This document shows, in pieces, positions 62,601 to 64,000 of a stretch of 64,000 bases of DNA. This DNA is from Hanamia caeni (GTDB lineage: Bacteria > Bacteroidota > Bacteroidia > Chitinophagales > Chitinophagaceae). The notes under the pieces were generated by a model. The model saw nothing but the letters and a program-made list of their open reading frames with translations, ran no database searches and was not told the origin of the DNA. Numbering within the stretch: the first letter of the stretch is position 1; the number at the start of each line of letters is the position of its first letter. The translations under genes were made by a program, and so were the position numbers. The stretch covers positions 1 to 64,000 of the forward strand of contig NZ_RJJR01000015.1 of the NCBI RefSeq assembly GCF_003721595.1, given 5' to 3'.

Positions 62601-64000
62601 CCGCGGCAGCCGAAGGACCAAAGGTAAAAATCTTTGTCCCGACATTTAATCGTCCGGCAGAAAGAGTTAAGGTTGAATTAACTGTCTGGTCTTGTGAGAT
62701 ACTTACACCCGAAGTGTTGTTTACAGTTAATTTGTTGAAGGTAGTGGGTGCAGTGCCACCAATTGTTTGTGCAGAACTTCCATTAAATGTAAAAGTAGAA
62801 GTGCCGGCCGAATATCCGGAAGCTGATACATTGTTGTACCAGTTACCGGCGATAGTGTGAGCATAAGTGGCTCCTGCGAAAACCGCTGAAGAATTTATGT
62901 TTAAATTACCTGCAATATTTACTACTCCGGTTGCTGTTTTTGTGCTATTGTTTGATACAGTAAGACTTCCATACGTGACAGGTGAAACAGATTGGGCAAT
63001 GGTTCCATAATATTCGACGGTGCTGTTTACATTCAATGTATTCGTAGAAAATGATTGAGGAAAGTTATTTGCTCCGGCCGCTTTGAGCAATGTTCCTGAG
63101 GCAAGGGAAAATATTCCACCTAAAGTAGTTCTGTTACAGGTGAATGTAGTCAAATCAAATATGCCGGTTGACACAGTAAGGTTGCCGTTCATTACAATGT
63201 TGTTTGAAACTGAAGAAACGGTAACGCCAGCCGAAGGGTTGATGGTTAAATTATTGAAATTGTTTGAGGTGGTACCTCCGATTTGCTGATTGCCGGTTCC
63301 CTTGAAAGTGACGGTACTGCCTGCCGGAGTAAATGCACCGGAGTTAGTCCAGTTGCCGGTAATATTTATTTGAGGTGCGTTGCTGCAGGTTATCGAACCT
63401 AAGGAGCCAATGGTTAATGAACCGTTTAAATTCACTGTACCTGCGCTGATATTCATTGCGGCGCCACTTCCATAATCCACCTGGGTTGAACCATTCACGG
63501 TTAATGTACCGCCTATAGTTACATTAAACGTCCCTTTATTCATAACCAGACTTCCAAACGTTACATCTTTGCCATTTGTAGTAAATGTGCCATTTGCGCC
63601 AAACATAATCCAGGCTTCCTGGTTGGTTTTAAGCGGGCCGCTGGCCGTAAAATCGCCATTGTTCATCGTCAATATACTGAGTGTGGAGGCAGGATTTGTT
63701 CCGGTCTGTATGGTATGTGGGCCTAAACCATTTAGTTGAACATGTGACCTGACAGTTGGATTAAAAATACCTGTTACTTCAAGGTTGCCACCAATAGAAA
63801 TATTTTTGCCAGCAGCATCCCAGTCCACACTATGAGTTAATGTTGCATTGGGAGAGACAGTTACATTCTTTTCAAAATTGTAATTATTATCTGTTGCAGC
63901 CAGAATAAGATTCCCCGTTGTAACGGTCAGGTCGTTGCTGACCGAAAAAGCTTTGGCAGAGCTGTTATTTGTCAATGTGATTCCGGAAGAAGATTTGTTT
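59644..64000 (-). CDS. Giant T9SS-exported surface protein (partial, 5' end beyond window)
   Basis: The frame is open to the right edge (upstream codons read SSSGITL), so over 1450 residues are visible and the start lies outside. The N-terminal 580 visible residues are beta-solenoid-like repeats (GNLTVSTGIFDLTT, GGTTSNNFNNLTINPSAGVT, TFNGSSAQTIGGTAPTTFNK). A PKD/Ig-like domain follows (YAWSPSTGLSSTTIANPTAT), then about 500 residues with GDRTITTTAQ and FFPVG blocks typical of Bacteroidota adhesin-like exoproteins. The C-terminus is a type A T9SS sorting domain (ITVYPNPITGN, then LPNGVYQLIIN near the end, KTENIQVIK). Exported through the type IX system and attached to the surface; binding or structural role. 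Confidence 0.85.
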   Translation of the reverse strand, partial: NKSSSGITLTNNSSAKAFSVSNDLTVTTGNLILAATDNNYNFEKNVTVSPNATLTHSVDWDAAGKNISIGGNLEVTGIFNPTVRSHVQLNGLGPHTIQTGTNPASTLSILTMNNGDFTASGPLKTNQEAWIMFGANGTFTTNGKDVTFGSLVMNKGTFNVTIGGTLTVNGSTQVDYGSGAAMNISAGTVNLNGSLTIGSLGSITCSNAPQINITGNWTNSGAFTPAGSTVTFKGTGNQQIGGTTSNNFNNLTINPSAGVTVSSVSNNIVMNGNLTVSTGIFDLTTFTCNRTTLGGIFSLASGTLLKAAGANNFPQSFSTNTLNVNSTVEYYGTIAQSVSPVTYGSLTVSNNSTKTATGVVNIAGNLNINSSAVFAGATYAHTIAGNWYNNVSASGYSAGTSTFTFNGSSAQTIGGTAPTTFNKLTVNNTSGVSISQDQTVNSTLTLSAGRLNVGTKIFTFGPSAAAVAGSFSAATMIVADGGGEVRKNYSATGSYFFPVGDITGTAEYSPITLNYTSGSFAAGAYSGVKVTNARSPYNTSSTDFLKRYWTISNSGITAPSFTANAKYVAADIAGTESNISSAKYAGTATWVRYGIISSNTVTTTSINNTGTGIIISGITNQLPTVSISSTGYCAGGSVVLNPVITNGTSSMTYAWSPSTGLSSTTIANPTATPVSSTTYTLTVTDGNGFTKSASVTLSQYPSGSWAGVVSSDWDDAANWVCGPIPTSAIDVTIPSGLSFYPVINAGTDYARNITIQSGASLTVAGGKLKISGTVSNSGTLNAASGTIEMNGASAQSISGSMFLNKTIQNLIVSNTGSGLSVSSISNDTLKITGAITFGSATATLNTGDNITLVSNSLGTARIGTVGIGNTITGKVIVERYINTGTGAGQHGKSWQFLSAPTYGQTIKESWMENGNIPGNYGTTISGPAGTAAGFDMYSVAPSMKYFDPSTGNWKGVGSANAIISNTGGYMVFIRGDRTITTTAQAANLTILRSKGTLFTGTQLPVTVKAGQFQSVGNPYASPIDFALITKDANVDNAFYVYDPYLYGTYGVGGYQTLSSVNNWKPVPGGTSAYPVNVLSSVIQSGQAFFVHSNSSTDGNLTITEGSKSATGRPGHSNREATGTTNEDRQFLRASLVTSAGLMADGNVAAFDNSFRNAIDGNDVVKLTNSGENFGIKSAGKILSIEAKSQVSAGDTIFYNLTNLSKTAYKLIFAPEHMEATGIQGILTDKYLKTETAVSLSDSTIIEVAITSDAGSSAADRFKVVFRQMATLPVSITSVTAINKNADNIISWTVANESGIKQYEVEKSVDAAHFSQVAIAQAANQPKGNYTAVDQNATKGTNYYRIKIISMDGKASYSSIVKVSNESKPGAITVYPNPITGNVIHLQLHNQATGKYQIKLYNTGGQVLFSKDIQHTESSNSEDIKCDNLPNGVYQLIINTPAGKTENIQVIK

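Noticed and set aside
1..64000. tRNA, rRNA or riboswitch genes
   Set aside because: Looked for cloverleaf-like GGTTCGA-type arms and conserved riboswitch cores by eye; none was convincing.

Overview
The window looks like chromosomal DNA of a Bacteroidota bacterium, most likely the Chitinophagaceae/Sphingobacteriia side. This is inferred from a large surface protein with a type IX secretion (T9SS) C-terminal sorting domain, lipoproteins with short Cys-Lys-Lys lipoboxes, a CarboxypepD_reg/OMP beta-barrel protein, a tricorn-like S41 protease, a bacterial GH3 protein, AT-rich intergenic DNA and many intergenic repeats. No rRNA, tRNA or CRISPR array was recognised.

Region 1 (about 1-11 kb) is accessory. 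Single genes (a DUF4238 protein, a double TIR-like protein, a DUF6252-like lipoprotein, a SLATT-like two-TM protein, another lipoprotein) alternate with decayed mobile DNA: three differently broken copies of one RAYT (Y1 transposase) element, a fragment of an IS1182-type transposase, a 42-bp tandem array and a 22-bp tandem array. Three of the genes are bracketed almost exactly at start and stop by a short inverted repeat (consensus near GTTRSCTGYD), which makes them look like promoterless gene cassettes. Hemerythrin and AraC genes (1.7-3.3 kb) look like ordinary chromosome.

Region 2 (about 11-19.5 kb) holds an FN3 protein, a small membrane protein and a defence-like co-oriented group: an MmeI-type restriction-modification enzyme overlapping a C-terminally anchored nuclease-like protein, then a SIR2-fold protein, a PD-(D/E)XK-like protein and an unknown protein.

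Region 3 (19.5-36.8 kb) holds an erythromycin-esterase homologue, a SnoaL-like secreted protein, a KdpDE-like two-component system next to a Kup potassium transporter with a 34-aa membrane peptide between them, an outer-membrane beta-barrel protein, a polytopic membrane protein and a tricorn-type protease.

Region 4 (36.8-51.7 kb) starts with a second patch of accessory debris: a truncated cassette-like gene, an antitoxin with a cut-off toxin, an IS1182 fragment and repeats. It then has DJ-1/PfpI, LysR plus YeiH, CDP-alcohol phosphotransferase plus GH3, a second two-component system, an HtrA protease, an MBL hydrolase, manganese catalase and a DsbA-like protein.

Region 5 (51.7-64 kb) has a RAYT relic beside a duplicated 75-bp gene tail, a tandemly duplicated module of HExxH lipoprotein plus small lipoprotein (one HExxH copy is a pseudogene), a three-gene nitrate/sulfonate/taurine-type ABC importer, and a very large T9SS surface protein cut by the right edge.
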